Positions 55,024 to 64,000 of a DNA stretch of 64,000 nt are shown piece after piece. Source of the stretch: SAR202 cluster bacterium bin16 (GTDB taxonomy: Bacteria > Chloroflexota > Dehalococcoidia > Lucifugimonadales > Australimonadaceae); the NCBI GenBank assembly GCA_002238425.1, contig MPMJ01000005.1:1-64000 (forward strand), read 5' to 3'. Every line of letters begins with the position of its first letter. Position 1 is the first letter of the stretch. The translations under genes and the position numbers were made by a program. The notes beneath the pieces are model-generated. The model worked only from the letters and a program-made list of their open reading frames with translations. It was not told the DNA's origin and made no database searches.

Positions 55024-55955
55024 CAGACCTTGCCCTGCACTTTCTCCCGAAGCCCGGCAGCGTCTTCGTCCGTCCAGAGGCCGGTGCTGAGGTACTTCCA
55101 CCCGCCATCGGCGAAGAGGCAGACGATGTTCGCGTCCGAAACGCGCGCGGCAACCCGCTGTGCCGCCGCGAGGACGGCACCGGACGAGACGCCAGCGAAG
55201 ACGCCCTCCTTGTGCAGCACCTCGGCAGTCTTCTGGAAGCTCTCCTCGCCGCCGACCATGATGCGGCCGTCGAGCAGCGAGAGGTCGAGAATGGGAGGGA
55301 CGAACCCTTCCTCGAGGCTGCGGAGTCCCTGGATGCGGTCGTCTATCTCCGGCGCGGCGGCGATGACTTCTATGGCAGAGTTGTACTCCTTGAGGCGGCG
55401 TCCCACGCCCATGAGCGTGCCGCCGGTGCCGAGTCCGGCGACGAAGTGCGTTACCTCGGGTAGGTCGCGGATGATCTCCGGCGCTGTGGTCTCATAGTGG
55501 GCCTGCGGGTTCGCGGGGTTGCCGTACTGGTAGAGCATCAGGTACCGCTCGTCCGCAGCGGCCATCTCCTGCGCAAGGGCGATGGAGCCGTTGGAGCCGC
55601 CATCGCCGGGGGAGTAGACGATCTCCGCGCCGTATGCGGAAAGGAGCTGGCTGCGCTCCACGCTGACGTTATCCGGCATGACGGCGGTGAAGCGGTAGCC
55701 GAGGCGGTGCGTCACCATCGCGAGGGAGATGCCGGTGTTGCCGCTGGTGGGCTCCAGCAGGATCCTGTCCCGGGAGAGGATGCCATCGCTCAGGGCGGCC
55801 TGCACCATGGCGCGCGCGATCCTGTCCTTCACGGAGCCCGTGGGGTTATTGCCCTCCAACTTCGCGTAGATGCGGACGGAGGGCGTAGGGCTGAAGGTTG
55901 GCAGTTCGACGAGCGGGGTGTTGCCGATGGCCTCGATGAGGTTGCCGCTGCGCAT
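55017..55955 (-). CDS. Cysteine synthase (CysK/CysM type)
   Basis: 312-aa PLP enzyme of the beta-substituting family. PLP lysine is Lys43 (TGSVKDR), the substrate loop is PTSGNTG at 69-75, and the PLP phosphate loop GTGGT is near 177. It makes cysteine from an activated serine. In Mycobacterium, CysM uses O-phosphoserine and thiocarboxylated CysO; the neighbouring MoeB-type E1 and an M67 peptidase elsewhere are compatible with that route. Whether this is CysK or CysM cannot be told from sequence alone. It is in a run with the Rrf2 regulator and MoeB. Confidence 0.9.
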   Translation of the reverse strand: MRSGNLIEAIGNTPLVELPTFSPTPSVRIYAKLEGNNPTGSVKDRIARAMVQAALSDGILSRDRILLEPTSGNTGISLAMVTHRLGYRFTAVMPDNVSVERSQLLSAYGAEIVYSPGDGGSNGSIALAQEMAAADERYLMLYQYGNPANPQAHYETTAPEIIRDLPEVTHFVAGLGTGGTLMGVGRRLKEYNSAIEVIAAAPEIDDRIQGLRSLEEGFVPPILDLSLLDGRIMVGGEESFQKTAEVLHKEGVFAGVSSGAVLAAAQRVAARVSDANIVCLFADGGWKYLSTGLWTDEDAAGLREKVQGKVWW

Positions 55956-56005
55956 AGCCGTAGGCGGTCTCTACATGCAGGCGCGGCCCCGCGTGGGGGC
56001 CGCCG

Positions 56006-56854
56006 CTAGTGAGCCGCTGCGACACCCTCCTGGTCAGGCGCTGGGGCGAGGCCGCAGAACACCTCGTAGTCGATGAGCTCGGTCACGGTGGGCTCGTCGC
56101 CGCAGAGCGGGCACGAGGGGTTGCGGCGCGCACGGACGACACGGAACTCCATGTTGAGCGCGTCCACGAGCAGCAGGCGTCCGGTGAGCGTTTCGCCGAC
56201 GCCGAGGATGAGCTTGACCGTCTCGGTCGCCTGGATGCTGCCGATGGTGCCGGTGAGCGCGCCGAGCACTCCGGCCTCTGCGCAGTTGGGGACGAGGCCG
56301 GGCGGCGGAGGCTCCGGGAAGAGGCAGCGGTAGCAGCCCTTGCCCGGCTCATAGACGGAGACCTGGCCGTCGAAGATGAGGATGCTGCCGTCCACGATGG
56401 GCTTCCCGCTGAGGTAGGCGGCGTCGTTCACGAGGTAGCGGGTGGCGAAGTTGTCCGCGCCGTTCACGACGATGTCGTACTGCGCGATGAGGTCCATGGC
56501 GTTCTCCGCGTTGATGGGGAACTCGTGGGGAACGACGTTGACGTCCGGGTTGTAGCGGTTGAGCGTCTGGATGGCGGACTCGACCTTCGGCATGCCGACC
56601 GTCTCGCTGTTGTGCAGGACCTGGCGCTGCAGGTTGCTGAGGTCGACCACGTCGAAGTCCACGAGCCCGATGGTGCCGACGCCCGCCAGTGCGAGGTAGA
56701 GCGCGACCGGGCCGCCGAGACCGCCGGCGCCAACGACGAGCACTTTCGCGTCCATCAGCTTGCGCTGTCCGTTGCTGCCTATCTGGGGCATGATGATGTG
56801 CCTGCTGTAACGCTTGACCTGTTCAGGCGTCAGCTGGGGTGCGGTGGTAGTCAT
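56006..56854 (-). CDS. moeB: MoeB/ThiF-type E1-like adenylyltransferase
   Basis: 282-aa E1-like enzyme that adenylates the C-terminal Gly of a ubiquitin-like sulfur carrier (MoaD, ThiS or CysO). The nucleotide motif is GAGGLG (42-47). Zinc cysteines are 173, 176, 247 and 250, and active-site Cys190 is in PNCAEAGVLG. The rhodanese tail of MoeBR/MoeZ is absent. Located between the cysteine synthase and Rrf2 genes, it probably serves cysteine or molybdopterin/thiamine sulfur transfer. No carrier gene was found in the window. Confidence 0.9.
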   Translation of the reverse strand: MTTTAPQLTPEQVKRYSRHIIMPQIGSNGQRKLMDAKVLVVGAGGLGGPVALYLALAGVGTIGLVDFDVVDLSNLQRQVLHNSETVGMPKVESAIQTLNRYNPDVNVVPHEFPINAENAMDLIAQYDIVVNGADNFATRYLVNDAAYLSGKPIVDGSILIFDGQVSVYEPGKGCYRCLFPEPPPPGLVPNCAEAGVLGALTGTIGSIQATETVKLILGVGETLTGRLLLVDALNMEFRVVRARRNPSCPLCGDEPTVTELIDYEVFCGLAPAPDQEGVAAAH

Positions 56855-56924
56855 CTCTTCTCCTCTCGTTCATAACGTACCCGGCGCCGCGCCATGCTGC
56901 ATGCCGAGTTGTAGTCGTGCGGGT

Positions 56925-57368
56925 TCAGGATGCGAATGTCAGCGGGGCTATCGTTCGCGCGTGTTGGCGATGGGCCAGATCCGCGATGGTGGTCGTGGTC
57001 AGGACGGCGTGGATGGCTTCCTCGACGTCCCGCCAGATGTCACGCTGGGCGCAACAGCCTGACAGCGCGCATTCGGTTGCGTCGTCGATACACTCGAGGG
57101 GAGGGTTGCGTCCGTCGAGCGTTGCGACGACCTCGTCGAGGGTGATGTCGGTGGCTGAACGCGCAAGGACGTGGCCTCCCTGGGGGCCCCTCCGGCTCGT
57201 GATGAGCCCGAACTTGTTGAGCGTGGTAAGCACCTGGTCGAGATAGGGTTCGGGGATGCCCTGGCGTCCGGCGATGTCTGCGGTGCGGACAGGACGGTGA
57301 ACGTCCGGCTGTCCGGCGAGGTCCACCAGGGCCCTCACTCCGTAGTCCACTTTCATCGGGATCCGCAT
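56925..57368 (-). CDS. Rrf2-family transcriptional regulator (IscR/CymR-like)
   Basis: 147-aa winged-helix regulator. It starts MRIPMKVDYGVRALVDLAGQ, the DNA-binding helix region includes GIPEPYLDQVLTTLNKFGLI, and the wing is SRRGPQGGHVLARSATDIT. Cysteines 93, 100, 105 and 106 (ECIDDATECALSGCC) resemble the IscR Fe-S binding set, so an Fe-S cluster may sense iron or oxygen; CymR-like sulfur control is another possibility. The ATG at 57368 follows GGAAGGGGAC. It heads the run with moeB and the cysteine synthase gene, which it may regulate. Confidence 0.88.
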   Translation of the reverse strand: MRIPMKVDYGVRALVDLAGQPDVHRPVRTADIAGRQGIPEPYLDQVLTTLNKFGLITSRRGPQGGHVLARSATDITLDEVVATLDGRNPPLECIDDATECALSGCCAQRDIWRDVEEAIHAVLTTTTIADLAHRQHARTIAPLTFAS

Positions 57369-57515
57369 AGCCGTCCCCTTCCCGAGCAGCCCGCCTCAAC
57401 AGGCTGATGATACCCGCTCCTCAAGGGTAAAGTCCACTTAGGCAGTCGACAATGGGCCTCTCGGGAGAGGCCAGTGGTAGCAGGAGACAAGCCGGTCTGC
57501 TATCATCTGTCGTTA

Positions 57516-57535
57516 GCCCCGTTGAGGAACGGGGC
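57516..57535 (+). other. Stem-loop in the L25 leader
   Basis: GCCCCGTT and AACGGGGC form a perfect 8-bp stem around GAGG, 20 bases before the L25 ATG. It could be a small regulatory hairpin for the ribosomal gene. A possible -10, TATCAT, lies just upstream (57501-57506). Confidence 0.5.
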
Positions 57536-57555
57536 ACGTTTATGGAAGGCGCATC

Positions 57556-58212
57556 ATGGACGAAGTACAGATCGCGGCAGAGGAGCGCGTAGCGCTCGGC
57601 AAGAAGGTGAAAGCGCTGCGGCGCTCCGGCATCACCCCCATCCACGTCTACGGACCGGGCGGGCCCTCGCTCTCCCTGCAGTCCGACACGTACGACCTCG
57701 TTCACGCCCTGGGAGTCGTCGGGCAGACGAGCCCGATGACCGTTCAGGTGGGCAGCGACGAACACTTCGTTATGGTCCAGCACATCCAGCGACACCCCGT
57801 GAGCGAGCGGCTGTTGCACGTCGACCTGCTCCGCGTGTCGCGAACGGAGCGCATCCACGCCTCGGTGCCGCTGCACTTCGAGGGCGAGGCGCCGGGCGCC
57901 CGCGCAGCAGGCGCAACCCTCTCCGAAGACCTGCACGAGCTTGCGGTCGAGGCGCTGCCGACTGCCATCCCCCACGCCATCGTCGTGGACCTCGCCGCTC
58001 TCAGCGACTCCGACTCAGTCATCCACGCGGGCGACCTCGACCTGCCCACCGGCGTCACGATGGTCACCGATCCGGGCACCTACGTCGCGCGCATCATCAC
58101 GCACGCCGCCGTAACCGAGGAAGGCGAGGAAGTCACTGAGGGGGGCGCAGCAGCAACCCCGGCTGCCACCGAAGAGCCCGCTGCTGCCGAGGCAGACGGC
58201 TCCTCCGAGTAG
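57556..58212 (+). CDS. rplY: 50S ribosomal protein L25/general stress protein Ctc
   Basis: 218-aa long-form L25 (CTC) protein binding 5S rRNA. The N-terminal L25 domain (about 1-90) is followed by the TL5-like C-terminal beta domain with LPTAIPHAIVVDLAALSDSDSV. The C-terminal tail is a low-complexity Glu/Ala/Pro stretch. GGAAGGCGC lies before the ATG. It is a single gene, ending 9 bp before the convergent fmt gene. Confidence 0.92.
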   Translation: MDEVQIAAEERVALGKKVKALRRSGITPIHVYGPGGPSLSLQSDTYDLVHALGVVGQTSPMTVQVGSDEHFVMVQHIQRHPVSERLLHVDLLRVSRTERIHASVPLHFEGEAPGARAAGATLSEDLHELAVEALPTAIPHAIVVDLAALSDSDSVIHAGDLDLPTGVTMVTDPGTYVARIITHAAVTEEGEEVTEGGAAATPAATEEPAAAEADGSSE

Positions 58213-58221
58213 GCAGAACGC

Positions 58222-59172
58222 TCAGGACACCAGGCGGGCACTCCCGAACGACGGGTGCCCGCGCAGGAACTCGGTTGCGCTCATCTCCTGGCGGCCTTCC
58301 ATCTTCACACGGAGGAGCCGCAAGGCTCCCTCGCCTGTTCCGACGAGCACGTCGTCCCCGTCCGCCCGCACTTCGCCGGGAGCGAGGTCGCCCATCTCTC
58401 CGCCCACTGCCACGGCCGCTATAGCAAGCCGCCTGCCATCCCAGAGAGTCGCCGTACCGGGCCAGGGGTCGTAAGCGCGCACCTTGCGCTCGATGAGCAG
58501 CGCGGGCTCCCGCCAGTCGATCAAGCCGTCGGCCTTGGTCATGCGTGGCGTATACGTAGCGCCTTCCTCGGGTTGCGGCACCGGACTGAGCTCGCCCGCG
58601 ATGTAGCGGGGGAGCACGTCGGCGAGCAGTCCGCAGCCGAGGGCGAAGAGCCGCTCCGTCAGCGCGGGTGTGCGTTCTTCGCCATTCAAGGGCATGGTTC
58701 GCGTTGCGAGGATGGGCCCCGTGTCCAGCCCCTCATCCATCGTCATCAGCGCCACACCGGTTTCCGTATCGCCCGCGAGGATCGCCGCTGCGCCGGGCGC
58801 AGCGCCCCGGTGGCGCGGCAGCAGCGAGGGATGGATGTTCACCGCGCCGTGGCGCGGTTCGAACAGGAAGGGTGGCGGGAGGAGCAGGCCGTAGGCCGCG
58901 AGGACCACGAGGTCGGCTCGCAGCGAGCGGAAGCGTTCCTGCTCTTCGGGCAGCGTGACGCGCCGGGGTGTGAGCACAGGTATGCCCAACGCTTCCGCCC
59001 GTTCGCGCACCGGCGAGGGCGACAGACGGCGCCCGCGTCCCGCGGGTCTGTCCGGTGCGGTGTAGGCGGCCACGATCGACCACCCGTTCTCCCCGGCGAT
59101 CTCCACTGTTTTGTCCAGCACGCCAACGGCAGGTTGAGGGGTTCCCATGAAAACGATGCGCACCGGCTCCAT
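58222..59172 (-). CDS. fmt: Methionyl-tRNA formyltransferase
   Basis: 316-aa enzyme formylating initiator Met-tRNA. The N-terminal catalytic domain starts RIVFMGTPQPAVGVLD, with the catalytic block NIHPSLLPRHRGAAP (Asn-His and following Asp) at about 108-122, and RMTKADGLIDWREPA in the linker to the C-terminal tRNA-binding domain. Length and order are normal. No def (deformylase) gene is adjacent in this window. Confidence 0.95.
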   Translation of the reverse strand: MEPVRIVFMGTPQPAVGVLDKTVEIAGENGWSIVAAYTAPDRPAGRGRRLSPSPVRERAEALGIPVLTPRRVTLPEEQERFRSLRADLVVLAAYGLLLPPPFLFEPRHGAVNIHPSLLPRHRGAAPGAAAILAGDTETGVALMTMDEGLDTGPILATRTMPLNGEERTPALTERLFALGCGLLADVLPRYIAGELSPVPQPEEGATYTPRMTKADGLIDWREPALLIERKVRAYDPWPGTATLWDGRRLAIAAVAVGGEMGDLAPGEVRADGDDVLVGTGEGALRLLRVKMEGRQEMSATEFLRGHPSFGSARLVS

Positions 59173-59424
59173 AGGAGTAATACTAGCAGCCTGCTAGGCC
59201 ATGACGGGCTGTCAGCCGGGGACTAGGCCATCATGCCGTTGCGCGCTCGCCGACTTTTTTGCAAGTGCGATTCCGGCGGGAATCCCACGGATTTCACACA
59301 GCGGTGCAAGCCCGACGACATGGTACTTTGAGTCAACCCACCGGTCGGTGCCCCGCTCTTTCCCCAGAGTTCCGCAGTCCCATCCGCCGGTATCAACACC
59401 CAGCCCCGGGAAGGACCGCCGCTC
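59173..59424. other. Intergenic region before dnaA
   Basis: 252 bases between fmt and the dnaA start. No gene, no convincing DnaA box (TTATCCACA-like) cluster and no strong promoter recognised. A T6 run at 59254-59259 is the only AT-rich point. It may hold the dnaA promoter. Confidence 0.4.
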
Positions 59425-60783
59425 TTGACGGAGAGTTCAGCACGCCGCCTATGGGACGCCGTCCTTGGCCGACTGCAGTTGCAGACGCCCAAGGCGACGT
59501 TCGACACGTGGCTCGCGGGCACGAGCGGTGAACACCTCGCAGACGACACCTTGACCGTATCAGCCCCGACCGCCTTCGCCGTCGCGTGGCTGGAAGGCCG
59601 GATGCAGGGGCTGGCGGACACCACGGCATCGGCCATAGCCTCGCACGCCGTCAACGTGCGGTTCGTCCTGCAGGGCAGCGTCCCGACGCAGGCATCCGGG
59701 GCAGAGCCTGCAGCTTCTGCCCCCAGCCGCCCGGTCAACCCAACGCTCTCGTCGACGGAGACCTTCGATACGTTCGTCGCTCTGCCGGAGAACCAGCTCG
59801 CTCATGCGGCGGCGCTCGCTATCGCGCGGGCGCCGGGATCAGCCTATAACCCGCTGTTCATCTACGGCGGCGTTGGGCTGGGGAAGACGCACCTGCTGCA
59901 CGCGATCGGGCACCACGCCCACAACGCCGGGCTCTCCGTCGAGTACACCACCGCAGAGGACTTCACGAACGCTTACCTCGCTGCCATGCGGGAGAAGCGG
60001 ACCAAGGCGTTCCGCGGCCGCTTCTGGACCGTGGACATCCTGCTCCTGGACGACGTCCACGGATTCGAAGGCAAGAGCACGCGCATCCTCGACGGGCTCC
60101 TTCACACACTCGACACCCTCCGCAGCCGCGGCAGTCAGATAGTGCTGGCGAGTGACCGCCCTGCCCTGTCGATAGCCGTCGAGAAGCGCCTCCAGTCGCG
60201 GCTTGCAGCCGGGCTACAGGCCGACTTGGAGTCGCCAGGTATCGAGTCACGCACTGCCCTGCTGGGCGCGTTCTCTCGAGGCGTCGGCGTAGAGCTGACC
60301 CCCGACGTGCTGTCGTTCATCGCTGAACGGCTGGCTCCCAACGGCCACGTCCTCAAGGGTGCTCTCACCAGGCTCCTTGCTCTCGCGGACCTCACCGGGC
60401 GCACCGTCACACCTCACCTCGCACGGCAGGCGCTCTCCGCTCACTTTTCCACAAGGCCTATGCAGCTTTCCCCAGATTCCACACTCGCCGCCGTGGCTCG
60501 CTACTATGGCCTGCCCGTGTCCGCCCTCGAGGGACCTCGGCGCGACAGAGACGCCTCAGCCGCGCGGCAGGTAGCGATGCACCTTCTCCATACTTCCCTA
60601 GGCCTGTCCGCCGAAGAAATCGGCGCGCGCCTTGGAGGGAGGGAACGCACGACCATCCTCTATGGGCTGCGACGCACCGCAGAGCGGTTGCAAGTAGACA
60701 CCACAACATCAACAGCCATGGCAGCTATCCGGGCTTCCCTCGCCGACGGGGACACGCCCCAAGAACTTTCCACTCCCGCTTAG
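59425..60783 (+). CDS. dnaA: DnaA-type replication initiator, divergent DNA-binding domain
   Basis: 452-aa AAA+ protein in the order of DnaA: an N-terminal domain starting WDAVLGRLQLQTPKATFDTWL, a short linker (about 87-110), AAA domain with Walker A GGVGLGKT (148-155) and Walker B LLLDDVH (about 208-214), then the helix-turn-helix domain IV (about 360-452). The DnaA signature usually reading GGRDHTT is GGRERTT (404-410), so two residues known to contact the DnaA box are changed. It starts at a TTG with AAGGA upstream. It lies 100 bp before obgE and near gyrB, so the origin may be close. Confidence 0.88.
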   Translation: MTESSARRLWDAVLGRLQLQTPKATFDTWLAGTSGEHLADDTLTVSAPTAFAVAWLEGRMQGLADTTASAIASHAVNVRFVLQGSVPTQASGAEPAASAPSRPVNPTLSSTETFDTFVALPENQLAHAAALAIARAPGSAYNPLFIYGGVGLGKTHLLHAIGHHAHNAGLSVEYTTAEDFTNAYLAAMREKRTKAFRGRFWTVDILLLDDVHGFEGKSTRILDGLLHTLDTLRSRGSQIVLASDRPALSIAVEKRLQSRLAAGLQADLESPGIESRTALLGAFSRGVGVELTPDVLSFIAERLAPNGHVLKGALTRLLALADLTGRTVTPHLARQALSAHFSTRPMQLSPDSTLAAVARYYGLPVSALEGPRRDRDASAARQVAMHLLHTSLGLSAEEIGARLGGRERTTILYGLRRTAERLQVDTTTSTAMAAIRASLADGDTPQELSTPA

Positions 60784-60869
60784 GCACGTCATCAAGCCAC
60801 GGAAGACTCGCTCTCCACGTTTCTCTCCCCACAGACTTCCCTCCACCTGCGGCGTTGTCCCTATCTCCA

Positions 60870-60875
60870 TATACT
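60870..60875 (+). promoter_or_regulatory. -10 box of obgE, with a very short or absent leader
   Basis: TATACT sits 9 bases before the obgE ATG in a short AT-rich stretch (60866-60910) that contrasts with surrounding DNA. No ribosome site is visible, so translation may be leaderless. C-rich CTCCCCACAG-like stretches lie just upstream. Confidence 0.5.
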
Positions 60876-60878
60876 TAA

Positions 60879-62141
<1,263 letters not shown>

Positions 62142-62145
62142 GGCG

Positions 62146-62787
62146 GTGCGCAGGGGCATCCTCGGCGGAACGTTCGATCCGGTGCACACCGGGCATCTGA
62201 TCCTCGCGCAGGAGGTGCTGTGGCGCCTGGGACTGGACGAGGTCTGGTTCATCCCGACCGGGCTCCCGTGGATGAAACGCGATGAGCGGATCACCTCCGG
62301 CGAGCATCGACGCGCGATGGTGGAACTGGCGATAGCAGGGAACCCTGCGTTCCAGCTGTCGACCATCGAGATGGACAGGCCGGGGGAGACATACACCGTG
62401 GATACGCTCGACGCGCTCCGTGCCGGGCCGATGGCCGGCGACGAGCTGCTGTTCATCATGGGCGCGGACACGTTACACACGATGCCAAGGTGGAAGGACC
62501 CGAAGCGCATCCTGGAACAGGTGCGGCTGGTGGTTGCGTTACGCCCCGGGCACGGTACGGTGGACCTCGAGGCGCTGACAGCGATAGACCCTGCGGCAGC
62601 GGAACGGGTGATGGTTGTGCACATGCCGCTCATCGAGATCAGCGGCACGGAGCTTCGGAGGCGAATGAGCCTGGGAGAACCAGTGCGATACCTGGTGCCA
62701 GACGCGGTCGGCGACTATATCGAACAACACCATCTGTACCGGGGTGTGCGGGGGCAAATCGCGCTTGCAGGAGGAGACACGGCATGA
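62146..62787 (+). CDS. nadD: Nicotinate-nucleotide adenylyltransferase
   Basis: 213-aa NMN/NaMN adenylyltransferase. The nucleotide motif GGTFDPVHTGH is at about 7-17, and the C-terminal ISGTELRRR motif matches the family. It makes NaAD in NAD synthesis together with nadX-type aspartate dehydrogenase upstream in the pathway. The GTG at 62146 lies 4 bp after the obgE stop with GGAG in the obgE end as ribosome site. The stop overlaps pyrE (ATGA). Confidence 0.92.
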   Translation: MRRGILGGTFDPVHTGHLILAQEVLWRLGLDEVWFIPTGLPWMKRDERITSGEHRRAMVELAIAGNPAFQLSTIEMDRPGETYTVDTLDALRAGPMAGDELLFIMGADTLHTMPRWKDPKRILEQVRLVVALRPGHGTVDLEALTAIDPAAAERVMVVHMPLIEISGTELRRRMSLGEPVRYLVPDAVGDYIEQHHLYRGVRGQIALAGGDTA

Positions 62788-63356
62788 CGCAGACGGAGAG
62801 CGGACTGGGGGAGGAGATACTGGAGGTAGCGCAGGAGCTGGGAGCGCTCCTGTACGGGGAGTTCGTGCTGGCGTCAGGGCAGACGAGTACGTACTACTTC
62901 GATGGCCGCCTGCTGACGCTGTCGCCCAAGGGCGCGGACATCGTGGCCCGCGCGCTGCTGCCGGCGATACGGGAGTCGGGCGCGTCGGCAGTGGGAGGTC
63001 CCGCAGTGGGGGCAGTTCCTCTCGTGACGGAGATCGCGATGCTGAGCGGCCAGGACGGCGGCGCCCCGGTGTCGGGCTTCTTCGTGCGCAAGGAGGCGAA
63101 AGACCACGGGGCGGGGAAGGCGATAGAAGGGCCGCTGGCCGATGGTTCCCGGGTTGCGATCGTGGACGACGTCTGCTCGACGGCAGGCTCGCTCTACATG
63201 GCGATCGAGGCTGCGGAGGCCGCGGGCCACGAAGTTGCGCTGGTGGCGTGCATCCTCGACCGAAGGCAGGGCGGCCGCGACCGTCTGCTTGCAGACGGCT
63301 ACAAGTTCCACACGGTCCTGGTGAGCGACGATGAGGGGCGGGTGGGCGTAGCGTAA
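62784..63356 (+). CDS. pyrE: Orotate phosphoribosyltransferase
   Basis: 190-aa type I PRTase joining orotate to PRPP. The N-terminal hood contains the substrate loop LASGQTSTYYFDGRLL. The PRPP motif is VAIVDDVCSTAGS, and the FVRKEAKDHGAGKAIEG loop follows the family. It works with PyrD (encoded at 17418). The start overlaps the nadD stop by 4 bases, so translation is coupled. Confidence 0.93.
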   Translation: MTQTESGLGEEILEVAQELGALLYGEFVLASGQTSTYYFDGRLLTLSPKGADIVARALLPAIRESGASAVGGPAVGAVPLVTEIAMLSGQDGGAPVSGFFVRKEAKDHGAGKAIEGPLADGSRVAIVDDVCSTAGSLYMAIEAAEAAGHEVALVACILDRRQGGRDRLLADGYKFHTVLVSDDEGRVGVA

Positions 63357-63372
63357 CGCGCCCAGTGGCGGG

Positions 63373-64000
63373 CTAGACGTCGAGGTTCTTGACCTGCCGG
63401 GCGTGCGTCTGGATCCACTCCTTGCGCGGGCCGACGAGGTCTCCCATCAGTTCGGTGAAGGCGTTGTCGGCGTCGGCGGCATCCTCCACGGTGACGCGGA
63501 GGAGCGTGCGGGTGGAGGGGTCCATCGTGGTCTCCCAGAGCTGGTCCGGGTTCATCTCGCCGAGTCCCTTGTAGCGCTGGAGGCCGATGCCCTGTCGCTC
63601 CGAGTTGCGCTCCAGCACCTGCGCGAGGTCGTGCCAAGGCACGCCCACGGCGACTTCGTTGTCGCGGCGGGTAACCATGTAGGTGTGACCGTTCACCCAC
63701 TCGGCCATCTGCGGGAAGAGCTGCTGGGCGCGGTGGGCCATGGCGGACTCGAGGACGCGGGGGACGTTGATGGTGCCGAAGCCGGGCACCTCGATGAAGT
63801 ACTCCTTCTTGCGCTTGTTGACGACCTTCTTGCACTCGAAGCCCTGTGCGGTCAGCCAGGCGACGACTGCGTCCACGGTTTCCTCCCCTTCGAAGGAGAG
63901 GCGGTATGCGCCGTGCTCAGCGCCCTGCAGGAAGGGGCCGACCAGTTCAGGGGCGAGGCCGAGGCTGGAGAGCGGACGCGTCCAGTTCTCGAACTCCTTG
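63373..64000 (-). CDS. gyrB: DNA gyrase subunit B, C-terminal part (truncated by window edge)
   Basis: The last 208 residues of a GyrB/ParE-type protein, reading off the right edge of the window. The TOPRIM-to-tail region is present: [24 protein letters not shown] and the ending [18 protein letters not shown]. The insert and tail fit GyrB better than ParE, but the choice is not certain from this part. It converges on pyrE with 16 bp between them. Confidence 0.9.
   Translation of the reverse strand, partial: KEFENWTRPLSSLGLAPELVGPFLQGAEHGAYRLSFEGEETVDAVVAWLTAQGFECKKVVNKRKKEYFIEVPGFGTINVPRVLESAMAHRAQQLFPQMAEWVNGHTYMVTRRDNEVAVGVPWHDLAQVLERNSERQGIGLQRYKGLGEMNPDQLWETTMDPSTRTLLRVTVEDAADADNAFTELMGDLVGPRKEWIQTHARQVKNLDV

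Overview
The window is dense, high-G+C bacterial chromosome with no plasmid, prophage or CRISPR signature. Gene content points to Chloroflexota, most likely class Dehalococcoidia or a relative such as SAR202 (inference). Pointers are a GreA carrying an extra N-terminal recombinase-like domain, a T-box riboswitch in front of ileS, F420/FMN-type LLM and PPOX oxidoreductases, tandem DinB and SDR genes, and amidase, Gfo/Idh/MocA and enolase-superfamily catabolic genes. No marker outside these protein families confirms this. Several TTG/GTG starts and apparently leaderless or nearly leaderless promoters (zur, obgE) occur. Layout: 1-150 is the right end of an IS30-type element abutting a dispersed palindrome. 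158-4850 is an LLM oxidoreductase followed on the same strand by a zinc-uptake operon (zur, znuA, znuC, znuB on the minus strand). 4851-8245 is the conserved recombination/replication block ybeY-dnaX-ybaB-recR. 8415-12061 holds two DinB proteins, two SDRs and recO. 12067-19331 holds an M67 peptidase, ftsH, an alpha/beta hydrolase, a lipocalin-like lipoprotein, pyrD and the greA fusion. 19469-23190 is ileS with its promoter and T-box leader. 23194-30602 holds two related epimerases, nadX, rph and a DegP-like lipoprotein. 30748-38075 holds an MFS transporter, comEC, ilvE, a PAP2 protein, a DUF2851 protein and a tiny acidic protein. 38155-45532 holds sucCD, an enolase-superfamily enzyme, recG and a Gfo/Idh/MocA enzyme. 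46041-54220 holds a beta-hydroxyacid dehydrogenase, an amidase, a NEW3-domain protein with an ABC-2 exporter, mazG and small proteins. 54340-57368 is a sulfur cluster (Rrf2 regulator, MoeB-type E1, cysteine synthase) plus a winged-helix response regulator. 57556-64000 holds rplY, fmt, a divergent dnaA, obgE, nadD, pyrE and the 3' part of gyrB. The most interesting unexplained signal is a pair of homologous intergenic elements of about 300 bp (25983-26290 plus strand, 45595-45900 minus strand). Each lies in the leader of an NAD(P)-dependent oxidoreductase gene. They share promoter-like 5' blocks and a conserved apical block, but their stems have different sequences with compensatory changes. 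This is what a structured regulatory RNA, or another element under base-pairing selection, would look like. Three genes (recO, pyrD, one epimerase) contain local duplications joined by poly-C tracts, with changes mostly toward C. These look like sequencing/assembly artefacts, and the epimerase is frameshifted by one. Genuine dispersed palindromic repeats are also common, and one is inserted in frame within ileS.
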